Shown here: piece by piece, positions 35,983 through 43,937 of the stretch | How the letters are laid out: each line of letters begins with the position of its first letter | How positions within the stretch are numbered: position 1 is the first letter of the stretch | Assembly (NCBI RefSeq): GCF_002077945.1 | Contig: NZ_LVYD01000070.1 | Location: 1-64,000 of the forward strand | DNA: 64,000 bases | Reading direction: 5' to 3' | DNA from: Niastella vici | GTDB lineage: Bacteria; Bacteroidota; Bacteroidia; Chitinophagales; Chitinophagaceae | Notes under the pieces: generated by a model | Told to the model about the DNA's origin: nothing | Databases searched by the model: none | Seen by the model: the letters and a program-made list of their open reading frames with translations, nothing else | Position numbers and translations under genes: made by a program

Positions 35983-38880
35983 TTAAAGCACCGGAAAACT
36001 GATGGTCACTCTGGTACCCAGCGGCACCTGCTCATCGTCTTCCAGGTCATCTATCTGCATAGTGATCTTTTGCTCATGCTCTTTGTTGAACATAGTGATA
36101 CGGTCGGCTGTTAACGACAAACCTTTCGATTGGTAACTGATGGGCGACATACTCTTGTACTGCATCGCCGCTTTGCGCCCCACCCCATTATCTTCCACTA
36201 TACATACCAGGTGGTTAGTCTCCCGTTTTACGGTTATGGTCACCAGGCCATTCTTATCGCGCCGGAACCGCAACCCATGCCGCACACTGTTCTCCACAAA
36301 TGGCTGCAGGATCATCGGCGGAATATAGTATTCCGCCTTATCGAGGCCAGGTTCAACGGTCACTGACCACGAGAAAGCATTTTCAAGCCGTGTTTTTTCC
36401 AGTTCCAGGTAATTGGAAAGGTAATCCAGCTCTTCTTCCAGACTGATCTCGGGTTTTGAGGAAAAGTCAAGTGTTTGCCTGATGAGCCGCGAGAAGCCGG
36501 AGATGAATTTGTTGGCCCCGGTCACATCTGAGTCCATCACGTATTGCTGAATGGAGTTTAAACTGTTGAAAATAAAATGCGGGTTCATTTGCGCCTTGCG
36601 CGACAGCTGCTCCAGCTCGCTGATGCGTTTGCTGATGGCTGTTTTTTCCTGCTCCCTTTTTCGCACCCGGCGAATAATAAGCCATACCACCAACCCGGTT
36701 ACGGCCAGGAACAATAAGCCGATCAATACGCGGAACCAGGTGCGCTCGTACAACAACTTTTCAATGGTAAAGCTGGCCGTCAGCAACTGACTGCTTACAT
36801 CGAATTTATTGATGGCCTGTAACTGTAATTGATAATCGCCTGAAGGCAGCGTAGGATAGCTTAAAAAAGTTTCTCTTGTTTCCTTCCAGCTACTGTCGAG
36901 GCCAAGCAACCTGTAGCGGTACCGGATATCGCCACCCGATTTAAAGGAAATACCCACGTAATTGAATTGTATGCTGTTCTTATTATGCGGAATGCTGAGC
37001 GGTGCATCGGCCGGGTACCAGGTTGTTCCCCCTACGGAAATATCTACAAACCGCAGCACGCATTGCGACTGACTGGCTATTTTATCTTCCTCAAAGAACG
37101 TGATGCCTTCGGACGTACCAACAAATACTTTATTGTTATTTACATATACCGTGTTGATGATATCCGACGACAGGCCATCGCTGGTAGTATATTTGTCAAT
37201 GGGATACCCGGGTTGTAGTACATTCACTTTACACAAACCTTTATCGGTGCCCACCCACAAATGCCCGTTCTCATAAAACAGCGTACGGCAGATGTTGCTC
37301 AGTAATCCATTGTGCCGCGAAATACTGGCAACCAGTTCACCATTGCGCCAGCCGAACAATCCATCGCCTGCCGTAGCCACCCAAATAACATGATTGGCAT
37401 CTTCCCGCACGGCAGCGATCCTGCCCTGCAGGGGCTTTATATTTTCTCCCAGGTATTGCGGTTTATTACCCGGCAACAACCGGTAAAGGCCGGTCAATGT
37501 TCCAATATAAATAGTATCATTATTTAAGAATATACAGGTAGGCCGTTCATGCCAAACAGTATCGGTCACTTTAAAGGACCCCACATCAATTCGTATCACA
37601 TCTTTATCAGTAGACACTAAAATATTGTTTCCATCCGTGCAAAGGAACTTGACAGAAATTGATGTTATGCAGTCTGTGCGGTGGACAAGATCAGGGTTAA
37701 CTTTCTCTAAAAAGAATTTGGAACCTACGGCAACATGGCCATCGGGTAACGAAATCATACTGTAGAAGGGTATTTGACTATGCCAGGCAAAATCATGTTG
37801 TTGTTCCCATTTACCATTTTCCTTTGAATAATTCCTGATCACATTATACACACTGGCGGCCATCATCCGTTCTTTACTGGTCTTTATAGCATTCACCCAA
37901 TAAGCATCAAGTTTTTTTTCCTCTATCTCTACAGTCAGCACCTTCGAGGAATTCAACCGGTACGCTCCTTTTCCCATGGTGGTGAACCACAGGTTACCTT
38001 CCGAATCCCTGAAACTATTCGACACCGTTATGCCTTTCAAATGATGTTGTAATTTGCCTGAATCATGAAGGTCATACACATAAGCGCCGTTAATTGTACA
38101 AATAGCCCCGGAATGTTGATCGAAAATAGCACTGTTCACATATTCACCATATTGCGACAAAAAGTATTCATAGGTCCTGTTGTGCTCAAATGACCTCACC
38201 CCTATATCATAAATGCTTTTTCGCCACAACAGGGTTTCATATTTTAACGCGGCATAATTAAAATGCAGGTGGTCATACGGATGGGTAACTTTCGTCCATA
38301 ACAGGAACCGGTCATTATGAAGGATATAAACATTGCCATTCTGCATTACCCAAAATCCGCCCTCCTTGCGGGTGCCAATGGTAGTAATATAACCCAATGG
38401 CCTGGTACCATCGGTAACAAGCGTAACTACCTCTCCGTTGGTTTTAAGAACATGCAGCACGGTTGTTTCCTGGAATAAAATATTGCCGGCATTGTCTTCG
38501 GCAAAATGTACCACATTATCATTGATATGCAGTTTTTTTAACACCGGGTCATTATCGCTGTTGTGAATGGTTCCCCGGTAATAATAACAAACCGATTTTT
38601 TAAAGGGCGCCATCCACACCCGGCCTTTTGAGTCGGCATACAACTGGGTCACATCATTATCGGGCAACCCGTCTTCCTTCGTAAAATTCCTGAAATGCGT
38701 TCCATCAAAGCGGCTTACACCTGTTTCGGTGCCAAACCACAAAAACCCATCTTTATCCTGGGTCATACAATAAACCGTAGTGCTGGCAAGGCCATCCCGG
38801 CTATCGTAGTGGGAATAACTAAAGTCCTGGCAGAAGCTGAATAAAGGGAAAAAAAGCAGCAGTAGGTATCTCCATTTCAT
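35983..38880 (-). CDS. Two-component sensor kinase HK3, translationally coupled to a glycosyltransferase
   Basis: The 965-aa protein is the first of three tandem sensor kinases in transcription order. The signal peptide (MKWRYLLLLFFPLFSFCQ) differs from HK1/HK2, but the Reg_prop, Y_Y_Y, helix and LytS-type kinase plan is the same, with His768 in NPHFIFNSLN. The dimerisation segment matches HK1 (DSDVTG, ELEKTRLENAF), while the ATP-binding segment matches HK2 (LRFRRDKNGLV, CIVEDNGVGRKAAMQYKS), a mosaic pattern. Its ATG overlaps the stop of the upstream GT2 gene (ATGA, 38877-38880), so its translation is probably coupled to glycosyltransferase synthesis. Confidence 0.93.
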   Translation of the reverse strand: MKWRYLLLLFFPLFSFCQDFSYSHYDSRDGLASTTVYCMTQDKDGFLWFGTETGVSRFDGTHFRNFTKEDGLPDNDVTQLYADSKGRVWMAPFKKSVCYYYRGTIHNSDNDPVLKKLHINDNVVHFAEDNAGNILFQETTVLHVLKTNGEVVTLVTDGTRPLGYITTIGTRKEGGFWVMQNGNVYILHNDRFLLWTKVTHPYDHLHFNYAALKYETLLWRKSIYDIGVRSFEHNRTYEYFLSQYGEYVNSAIFDQHSGAICTINGAYVYDLHDSGKLQHHLKGITVSNSFRDSEGNLWFTTMGKGAYRLNSSKVLTVEIEEKKLDAYWVNAIKTSKERMMAASVYNVIRNYSKENGKWEQQHDFAWHSQIPFYSMISLPDGHVAVGSKFFLEKVNPDLVHRTDCITSISVKFLCTDGNNILVSTDKDVIRIDVGSFKVTDTVWHERPTCIFLNNDTIYIGTLTGLYRLLPGNKPQYLGENIKPLQGRIAAVREDANHVIWVATAGDGLFGWRNGELVASISRHNGLLSNICRTLFYENGHLWVGTDKGLCKVNVLQPGYPIDKYTTSDGLSSDIINTVYVNNNKVFVGTSEGITFFEEDKIASQSQCVLRFVDISVGGTTWYPADAPLSIPHNKNSIQFNYVGISFKSGGDIRYRYRLLGLDSSWKETRETFLSYPTLPSGDYQLQLQAINKFDVSSQLLTASFTIEKLLYERTWFRVLIGLLFLAVTGLVVWLIIRRVRKREQEKTAISKRISELEQLSRKAQMNPHFIFNSLNSIQQYVMDSDVTGANKFISGFSRLIRQTLDFSSKPEISLEEELDYLSNYLELEKTRLENAFSWSVTVEPGLDKAEYYIPPMILQPFVENSVRHGLRFRRDKNGLVTITVKRETNHLVCIVEDNGVGRKAAMQYKSMSPISYQSKGLSLTADRITMFNKEHEQKITMQIDDLEDDEQVPLGTRVTISFPVL

Positions 38881-39881
38881 AATACCTTATAAAAATAAGG
38901 CTTATTCGATAATATGACTGGTACAAACCGCCATAACCTGAAAACATTCCGGGCAAAACTGGCAGCCAGGTTAAATTCCCTGAAAGGATTGCGCAAGCGT
39001 ACCCCGTTCTCAAAAAAACTGCCAATAAATAAAACAGGTATATTGAAGGTATAAGCTGCTAACTGAAATAAAAACCAGCCGGCACCAAACTGTTTGCGGA
39101 TTCGTACAAAATTCGACAGCATGATCTGCAGTCCCTTGCGGTCGTACAGGTTATAATAGCCTTTACCCGAAGAGCCAAAAGCTTCATTGGCCGATTCGCC
39201 CTGCAAATGAATCACTTTATACTGACCGTAAATACACAACTGGCCGGTCTTCCGTAAACGGCTGCACCATTCTGCTTCTTCGGCATACAGGAAAAAATCG
39301 GCATCGAGTAAACCTGCTTTATCAATAGCTGTCTTTTTTACCATTAAAAAAGCGCCATTGATCCAGTCTACTTCAACCAGGTTATCCGAATCGGGCACAT
39401 TCGGTTTTTCTACCTTTACCACATTGCCCAGCCATTTAATGAATTTACCCAGGTATGGCAGCGGCAGCAGGTAATTGAGCCCGCCTTTCATAAAATAATT
39501 GCCCGAGATCTGCGGGGTGCCGTCTGCATTCAATAACTGCACGCCGCAGGCTACATAAGGGGAAGCAATGAACTGGCGGTAGCAGTTCTCAATGGCATTG
39601 TCAACATTCAATGTATCGGAATTCAACAGCAACACCACGTCGCCCGTCGATTGCCTGATGCCTTCATTATTGGCGCGGGCAAAACCTGCATTATAGGAAA
39701 GGGAGATCCATTTTACCTGGGGAAAAGCAGCGGTAATAATGGCCTGGCTGTTATCGCCCGATGCATTGTCAACCACGATCACTTCGGTTGGTATGGCCTG
39801 GCGCCCCGTGAATACGGTACGTAGGCAATCAACGGTCAATGCCGGGGTTTTATAATTGACAATGATGATAGAAATAGCCAT
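38877..39881 (-). CDS. Family 2 glycosyltransferase, WbbL/rhamnosyltransferase-like
   Basis: The 334-aa GT-A enzyme begins ISIIIVNYKTP, then VIVVDNASGDNS (about 36-47), YNAGFARANNEGI, the metal-site-like LLLNSDTLNVD (about 83-93) and FFLYAEEAEWCSRLRKTG (about 198-215) with the acidic catalytic segment. This pattern is typical of O-antigen rhamnosyltransferases, but the sugar is not certain. A hydrophobic C-terminal helix (about 270-290) suggests membrane association. Its start abuts the stop of the upstream GT2 gene (1-bp overlap) and its stop overlaps the sensor-kinase start, so it joins glycan synthesis to the signalling genes in one transcript. Confidence 0.9.
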   Translation of the reverse strand: MAISIIIVNYKTPALTVDCLRTVFTGRQAIPTEVIVVDNASGDNSQAIITAAFPQVKWISLSYNAGFARANNEGIRQSTGDVVLLLNSDTLNVDNAIENCYRQFIASPYVACGVQLLNADGTPQISGNYFMKGGLNYLLPLPYLGKFIKWLGNVVKVEKPNVPDSDNLVEVDWINGAFLMVKKTAIDKAGLLDADFFLYAEEAEWCSRLRKTGQLCIYGQYKVIHLQGESANEAFGSSGKGYYNLYDRKGLQIMLSNFVRIRKQFGAGWFLFQLAAYTFNIPVLFIGSFFENGVRLRNPFREFNLAASFARNVFRLWRFVPVILSNKPYFYKVL

Positions 39882-40831
39882 TACGGGCGCAATTGGTTAC
39901 GATGTAAAAGATAATGTACGACCATACTGAGCTTCGAAAACAGGCCATTGCCCAATAAGCCCCGCGGTATCTTCTTTTGCCAGCCGATCATAGAAACCAG
40001 CACGGGATGTATGGGTCCGTTGTAACCTGCCGTGCGGATCTCTTCTTCCCGCGTGATCTCGAGGTTGCGCATCAACCGCCACCAGGCATCGTACACCAGG
40101 ATATTTTTCAGCACGCCAACAGGCAGTTTATTCAACAGGTGAAAATTCTCCGGCACCTCCACTTCCCGCTTCCTGAAGCAATCCTGTGTAACCTGGTGTT
40201 CGCCCATACCCACATTGATCAGTATTTCAGGAATATGTACAGGACGTGCAGTTTTAAAATACCGGATGTAGAAATCAATATCCACCACCCATTTTACTTT
40301 ATTGTCGTAAAAAAACTGCTTATCGTTTGGATGCAATATCACGCTGGGCGGGCCCACTACATTACTCGAAAACAAAACGGCAGGTTGTTTCAATAATTGT
40401 TTATACCTGAAAGAATTGATGTGTACTTCTTCCATGCGCCCGCTTTGTAACCAGTTATTACGGAAGGCGCAGAAAAAAAAGGTGGCGCCGGGATTACGCT
40501 GAATGGCGTCGGCGAACCGTTGCAAACTGTTTTCACCGGCCAGCCAGTCGTCGTCGTGAATTAATTTGATCCATTGCCCCACAGCCCGCCTGATGCCTTC
40601 GTTCCAGTTCTCGGGAGTACCCAGGGCAACCGGATTGCGGAAATATCGAATGGTTAGCAAATGCGCGAATTGCGTAACCAGGTTCTTTACCGAATCGTCG
40701 GGACTATCGTCAGTAATGACCACTTCAAAATCCCTGAATGTCTGGCGGGTCAGGGAATCGAGTAAGCGTTTTAAAAAATCGATATGCTTATACGCCGGAA
40801 TACAAACAGATATAAGAGGAGACTCCTTCAT
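39881..40831 (-). CDS. Family 2 glycosyltransferase
   Basis: The 316-aa GT-A enzyme has LISVCIPAYKHIDFL (about 6-20), VVITDDSPDD (about 37-46), then NPVALGTPENWNEGI and the metal-binding IKLIHDDDWL (about 88-97). The C-terminal half contains a basic segment (KREVEVPENF) and is less conserved, as expected for the acceptor-binding part. Acceptor and donor are unknown. It overlaps the next gene by 1 bp and follows the FkbM methyltransferase gene by 11 bp, so the three form a tight operon. Confidence 0.9.
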   Translation of the reverse strand: MKESPLISVCIPAYKHIDFLKRLLDSLTRQTFRDFEVVITDDSPDDSVKNLVTQFAHLLTIRYFRNPVALGTPENWNEGIRRAVGQWIKLIHDDDWLAGENSLQRFADAIQRNPGATFFFCAFRNNWLQSGRMEEVHINSFRYKQLLKQPAVLFSSNVVGPPSVILHPNDKQFFYDNKVKWVVDIDFYIRYFKTARPVHIPEILINVGMGEHQVTQDCFRKREVEVPENFHLLNKLPVGVLKNILVYDAWWRLMRNLEITREEEIRTAGYNGPIHPVLVSMIGWQKKIPRGLLGNGLFSKLSMVVHYLLHRNQLRP

Positions 40832-40842
40832 TACTGTTCTTG

Positions 40843-41724
40843 TTATTTTACCGGAGACCAGTTATAGTTCCTGTACTTTTTAAAATGTGCAATTTCCTTA
40901 TCGCACAGCGCGGTAAAGATGTCTTTATCGCTTTCATGAATTACACAAAGATCGCCATAAAAAGCACCGCGCCGGCCTGCGAAATAATGCAGCATATGCT
41001 GCAACAACGCCTCATCGGCGATGTCGATGCCTGCAATGAAATCGCCATAGCTCATGTAGATAAGAGCATATCTGTAACCGTTTGCCCTGAACAGGTCGAA
41101 AATGGCGTTGTACTGCTGATCATTTTTTTCGAGCAGGAAGGGATCGTATTCAAAAAAAACAACAGGCTTCGCCCGTTGCAAATAGTTCGCCGCCCCTTTT
41201 ATGATCAGGCTGTCGTAGCCATCGGTATCTATCTTGAATAATTTCGCGTTCGCAAAAGCAGGATTGGCCTGTAAAATATCGTCGAGCGACATTTGCTTCA
41301 CCGGAGTAGCGGAAGGTTCAATATAACCTGTGCCCCGCTCTCTTTTTATTTGAACATTGCCCGTACCGGAAGAGCTTCCTACAATACCTTTAAACAGGCT
41401 CACACCTTTTAATGTCTTGCTGTTTTCCTCGAGTATTTTGAAATAAAAATCATCGCCTTCAATACACAATACTTCTGCCTGCACACTGTTCCTGAAAAAG
41501 GCTACCGTATCGCCAATATTGGCGCCAATATCAATAATATTGAAATCCTTATATTTTTGGCCGATGGTTTCAGCAAGGCGGGTAGTATTGAAGCCAAACT
41601 GTTTAAAACCCCGCATTGCATGGAAAAGCGGATGTGAGAGCGGAGATTTTATTATCACATTGCCAACATGGATATTTACTAATGGATCATAAAACCGCGC
41701 AATAATTTTCCGGATTGAAATCAT
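40843..41724 (-). CDS. FkbM-family methyltransferase
   Basis: The 293-aa SAM-dependent methyltransferase is of the FkbM type, which O-methylates sugars or polyketides. The SAM-binding motif I is NIIDIGANIGDTVAFF (about 63-78), followed by EVLCIEGDDFYFKIL, and the family motif LFKIDTDGYD (about 157-166; usually K-x-D-x-E/D-G-x-E). The frame opens at 41760, but the ATG at 41724 (MISIRKIIARF) fits the family. First gene of the minus-strand train, followed by two GT2 genes. The likely task is methylating a sugar of the surface glycan. Divergent from the methyltransferase gene at 41764. Confidence 0.86.
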   Translation of the reverse strand: MISIRKIIARFYDPLVNIHVGNVIIKSPLSHPLFHAMRGFKQFGFNTTRLAETIGQKYKDFNIIDIGANIGDTVAFFRNSVQAEVLCIEGDDFYFKILEENSKTLKGVSLFKGIVGSSSGTGNVQIKRERGTGYIEPSATPVKQMSLDDILQANPAFANAKLFKIDTDGYDSLIIKGAANYLQRAKPVVFFEYDPFLLEKNDQQYNAIFDLFRANGYRYALIYMSYGDFIAGIDIADEALLQHMLHYFAGRRGAFYGDLCVIHESDKDIFTALCDKEIAHFKKYRNYNWSPVK

Positions 41725-41739
41725 TTGAAATCCTTGTGC

Positions 41740-41747
41740 TATTTTTG
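41740..41747 (+). promoter_or_regulatory. -7 box for the rightward methyltransferase gene
   Basis: TATTTTTG, with a TTG 22 nt upstream (41715-41717; a longer gap than the usual 19-20). Initiation near 41754 would give a leader of about 10 nt. It lies in the 39-bp gap between divergent genes. Confidence 0.5.
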
Positions 41748-41763
41748 TACAAACCTGCAAATT

Positions 41764-42567
41764 ATGAATCTTTGGGTCAAGAAAAAAATCAAAAAGTACC
41801 TTAGAAAACTGAACGTTGAGACTGATACATTCAAAACAATTAGCCCGGAAGTTGCTAATATCCTTGCCCGAAATACAGACCCCAGCCAGGTTGAATCCTT
41901 TGTTGCCGGTTTAAAAAAGCAGGGCGCCCCTGCCTGGTTCGAGAACACCACTACCATTACGTCCAAAGAGATTTTTCAGCATAATAACAAGCCACTGCCC
42001 TGCTGGTTGGAACGCGATTATAACCCACAGGACGACTGGCTGAACCACCCCTCCTACTATCCTTTATACTTTAACCTGTTTAAATCCTTCTCTAAAAACA
42101 GCCAGCAGGTGAATCTGCTCGAAATAGGCGTACGCTCCGGTTATATGTCGGCCGTATTTGCCAAAGCGGTAAAATGCCCATCCAATTACGTTGGTATAGA
42201 CCCTAACCTGTACCTGCCCAACGGGCTCGATTATGCCGCCGCTACCTGCAAGATCATGAATACTGCCAACCCGCAGTTTCATTATATGCTTATAAACGGT
42301 TATTCGTGGGATAGTAAGATCATGAAGAGCCTCGAGTTAAGCCCCAAATACGACATCATTCACATTGATGGCGACCATACCAAAACAGGTAAACTTATTG
42401 ATCTGCATCTTTGCTCGCACCTCACCAACGAAAATGGCATTGTACTGGTTGACGATTTCCTGCACCACCAGTTTATTCAGGAAAGCGTATACCTGGCCAT
42501 ACAGGCCGGCTGGTATAAGAAAGTGTTTTATGTTGACAGCTTCAGAGGCATGGCCATTTTACAATAA
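41764..42567 (+). CDS. Class I SAM-dependent methyltransferase
   Basis: The 267-aa protein starts with a very basic N-terminus (VKKKIKKYLRK). The Rossmann fold carries motif I VNLLEIGVRSGYMSAVFA (about 118-135), then NYVGIDPNLYLPNG, and IIHIDGDHTKTGKLIDLHL (about 198-216), the last being typical of Methyltransf_24-type sugar or lipid O-methyltransferases. The frame is open upstream to 41725, but the -7 box lies inside that part, so the ATG at 41764 is chosen. It is followed 8 bp later by a GT9 gene. Both probably act on the same envelope glycan as the divergent FkbM/GT2 operon. Confidence 0.85.
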   Translation: MNLWVKKKIKKYLRKLNVETDTFKTISPEVANILARNTDPSQVESFVAGLKKQGAPAWFENTTTITSKEIFQHNNKPLPCWLERDYNPQDDWLNHPSYYPLYFNLFKSFSKNSQQVNLLEIGVRSGYMSAVFAKAVKCPSNYVGIDPNLYLPNGLDYAAATCKIMNTANPQFHYMLINGYSWDSKIMKSLELSPKYDIIHIDGDHTKTGKLIDLHLCSHLTNENGIVLVDDFLHHQFIQESVYLAIQAGWYKKVFYVDSFRGMAILQ

Positions 42568-42575
42568 GCAGAAAA

Positions 42576-43751
42576 ATGATTAAACAGGTTACGGATAAGA
42601 TCAGGGGCGCATACAAACTCGTATTTAACAATACCCTGTTATTCTTCGCCACTACCGGCAAACGGAAACATAATCCCTCATCGGTTTTGATCATCAAATC
42701 GGAACAGATCGGGGATTATATTTTATTCCGCAACTGTCTGCCCTGGTACAGGACAATACCAGGGTTCGAAGACCATTCCTTTACCTTATGCGGCAACAGC
42801 GCCTTTAAATCGCTGGCCCTGCAATTCGATGCCCAACACGTAGATGGGTTCGTGTGGTTCGACAGAACAAAATTCCTCACCAGCATGCGGTATAAATTCC
42901 GCATCATGCGAACCATTTACAAAGAAGGTTTTGAAGTAGTGATCAATACCAATTATTCGAGGCACCCGCAACTCGACGATCTGTTGTCATTTGCCACCGG
43001 TGCTGCACAAAAGATTGCCATGGAGGCCAACTTAACCCACCGGAAAAAATGGCAAACCTGGCTATACGATAAGCATTATACCCGTATCATCGGTTTGCCC
43101 GTACAAAATTTTTTCGAGTTCGACCGCAATATCAGGTTCATTGAAACCCTGAGCCAGCAGTCATTATCCATCGCCCTTACCCTTGAAAAAGACAAGCTGC
43201 CTCCCACTCCGGTTGCAGCAAAAGGGTTTATCATCATATTCCCTTCCAGCAGCGAACCCGTAAAGATCTGGAACATTGAAAACTTTATCGGTATTGGAAA
43301 ATATTGCGCAGAAACAAAAAATAAAAAGATAATCCTGGTTGGCCACGGCAAAACAGATGAAATGCTGAACAATAAATTCAAAGCAGCTTTACCCCTAAAC
43401 ATTCAGGAAGATTATACCAACCGGCTATCCCTTACGGAGCTTTGCAAACTGGTGTCGCAGGCCGACCTGGTTATAACCAACGATACGGCCATTTTGCATA
43501 TGGGGGCAGCCCAACAAGTACCAACCATTGGACTGTATACCGGTACCCATTTCGCCCGGTTTGGTCCATACGACCGTAAACGCTTTCCCCATGTTATTTG
43601 TATTTACCCCAAACAAATAAACCATTTTGTATATACGCAAACGGCTGAACTGGCAAAACAAATAGAACAGGCCAGCCCTTACCCCATCAATGATATCAAC
43701 TATAATGATGTTATTGCTGCAATTGACGAGCTGGCGCCCTCACCACAATAA
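42576..43751 (+). CDS. Family 9 glycosyltransferase (heptosyltransferase-like)
   Basis: The 391-aa GT-B enzyme is related to ADP-heptose:LPS heptosyltransferases. The N-terminal half opens with SSVLIIKSEQIGDYILFRNCLP (split at about 29-50; the usual R-x-x-x-I-G-D pattern reads S-E-Q-I-G-D). The C-terminal donor-binding half has IIIFPSSSEPVKIW (about 216-229), ILVGHGKTDEM and SQADLVITNDTAILHMGAAQQVPTIGLYTGT (split at about 288-318), in which the T-N-D-T/S-G-x-x-H element is recognisable. Probably involved in LPS core or surface-glycan assembly. 8 bp after the methyltransferase gene and presumably in its operon. Confidence 0.88.
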   Translation: MIKQVTDKIRGAYKLVFNNTLLFFATTGKRKHNPSSVLIIKSEQIGDYILFRNCLPWYRTIPGFEDHSFTLCGNSAFKSLALQFDAQHVDGFVWFDRTKFLTSMRYKFRIMRTIYKEGFEVVINTNYSRHPQLDDLLSFATGAAQKIAMEANLTHRKKWQTWLYDKHYTRIIGLPVQNFFEFDRNIRFIETLSQQSLSIALTLEKDKLPPTPVAAKGFIIIFPSSSEPVKIWNIENFIGIGKYCAETKNKKIILVGHGKTDEMLNNKFKAALPLNIQEDYTNRLSLTELCKLVSQADLVITNDTAILHMGAAQQVPTIGLYTGTHFARFGPYDRKRFPHVICIYPKQINHFVYTQTAELAKQIEQASPYPINDINYNDVIAAIDELAPSPQ

Positions 43752-43937
43752 GGCATCCTACCTGAACACCTGCACACTTATTGCCCAAAACAACACGCCT
43801 ATTGCCAAAACTGCGCGGTTATTAACATTTCGGCCATCATATAGAATTAACCCTATATTTATGCATTTTAATGGCCATAAACTGTACCAACAGCAAGGGC
43901 CGTTGAATACTATTGAGAAATTACCCCCTAGACTTAC

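Noticed and set aside
30181-38880. Hybrid two-component (one-piece) regulators
   Set aside because: Each chain ends after the ATP-binding domain (TISFPVL/F); no receiver or AraC domain follows, so these are ordinary sensor kinases.
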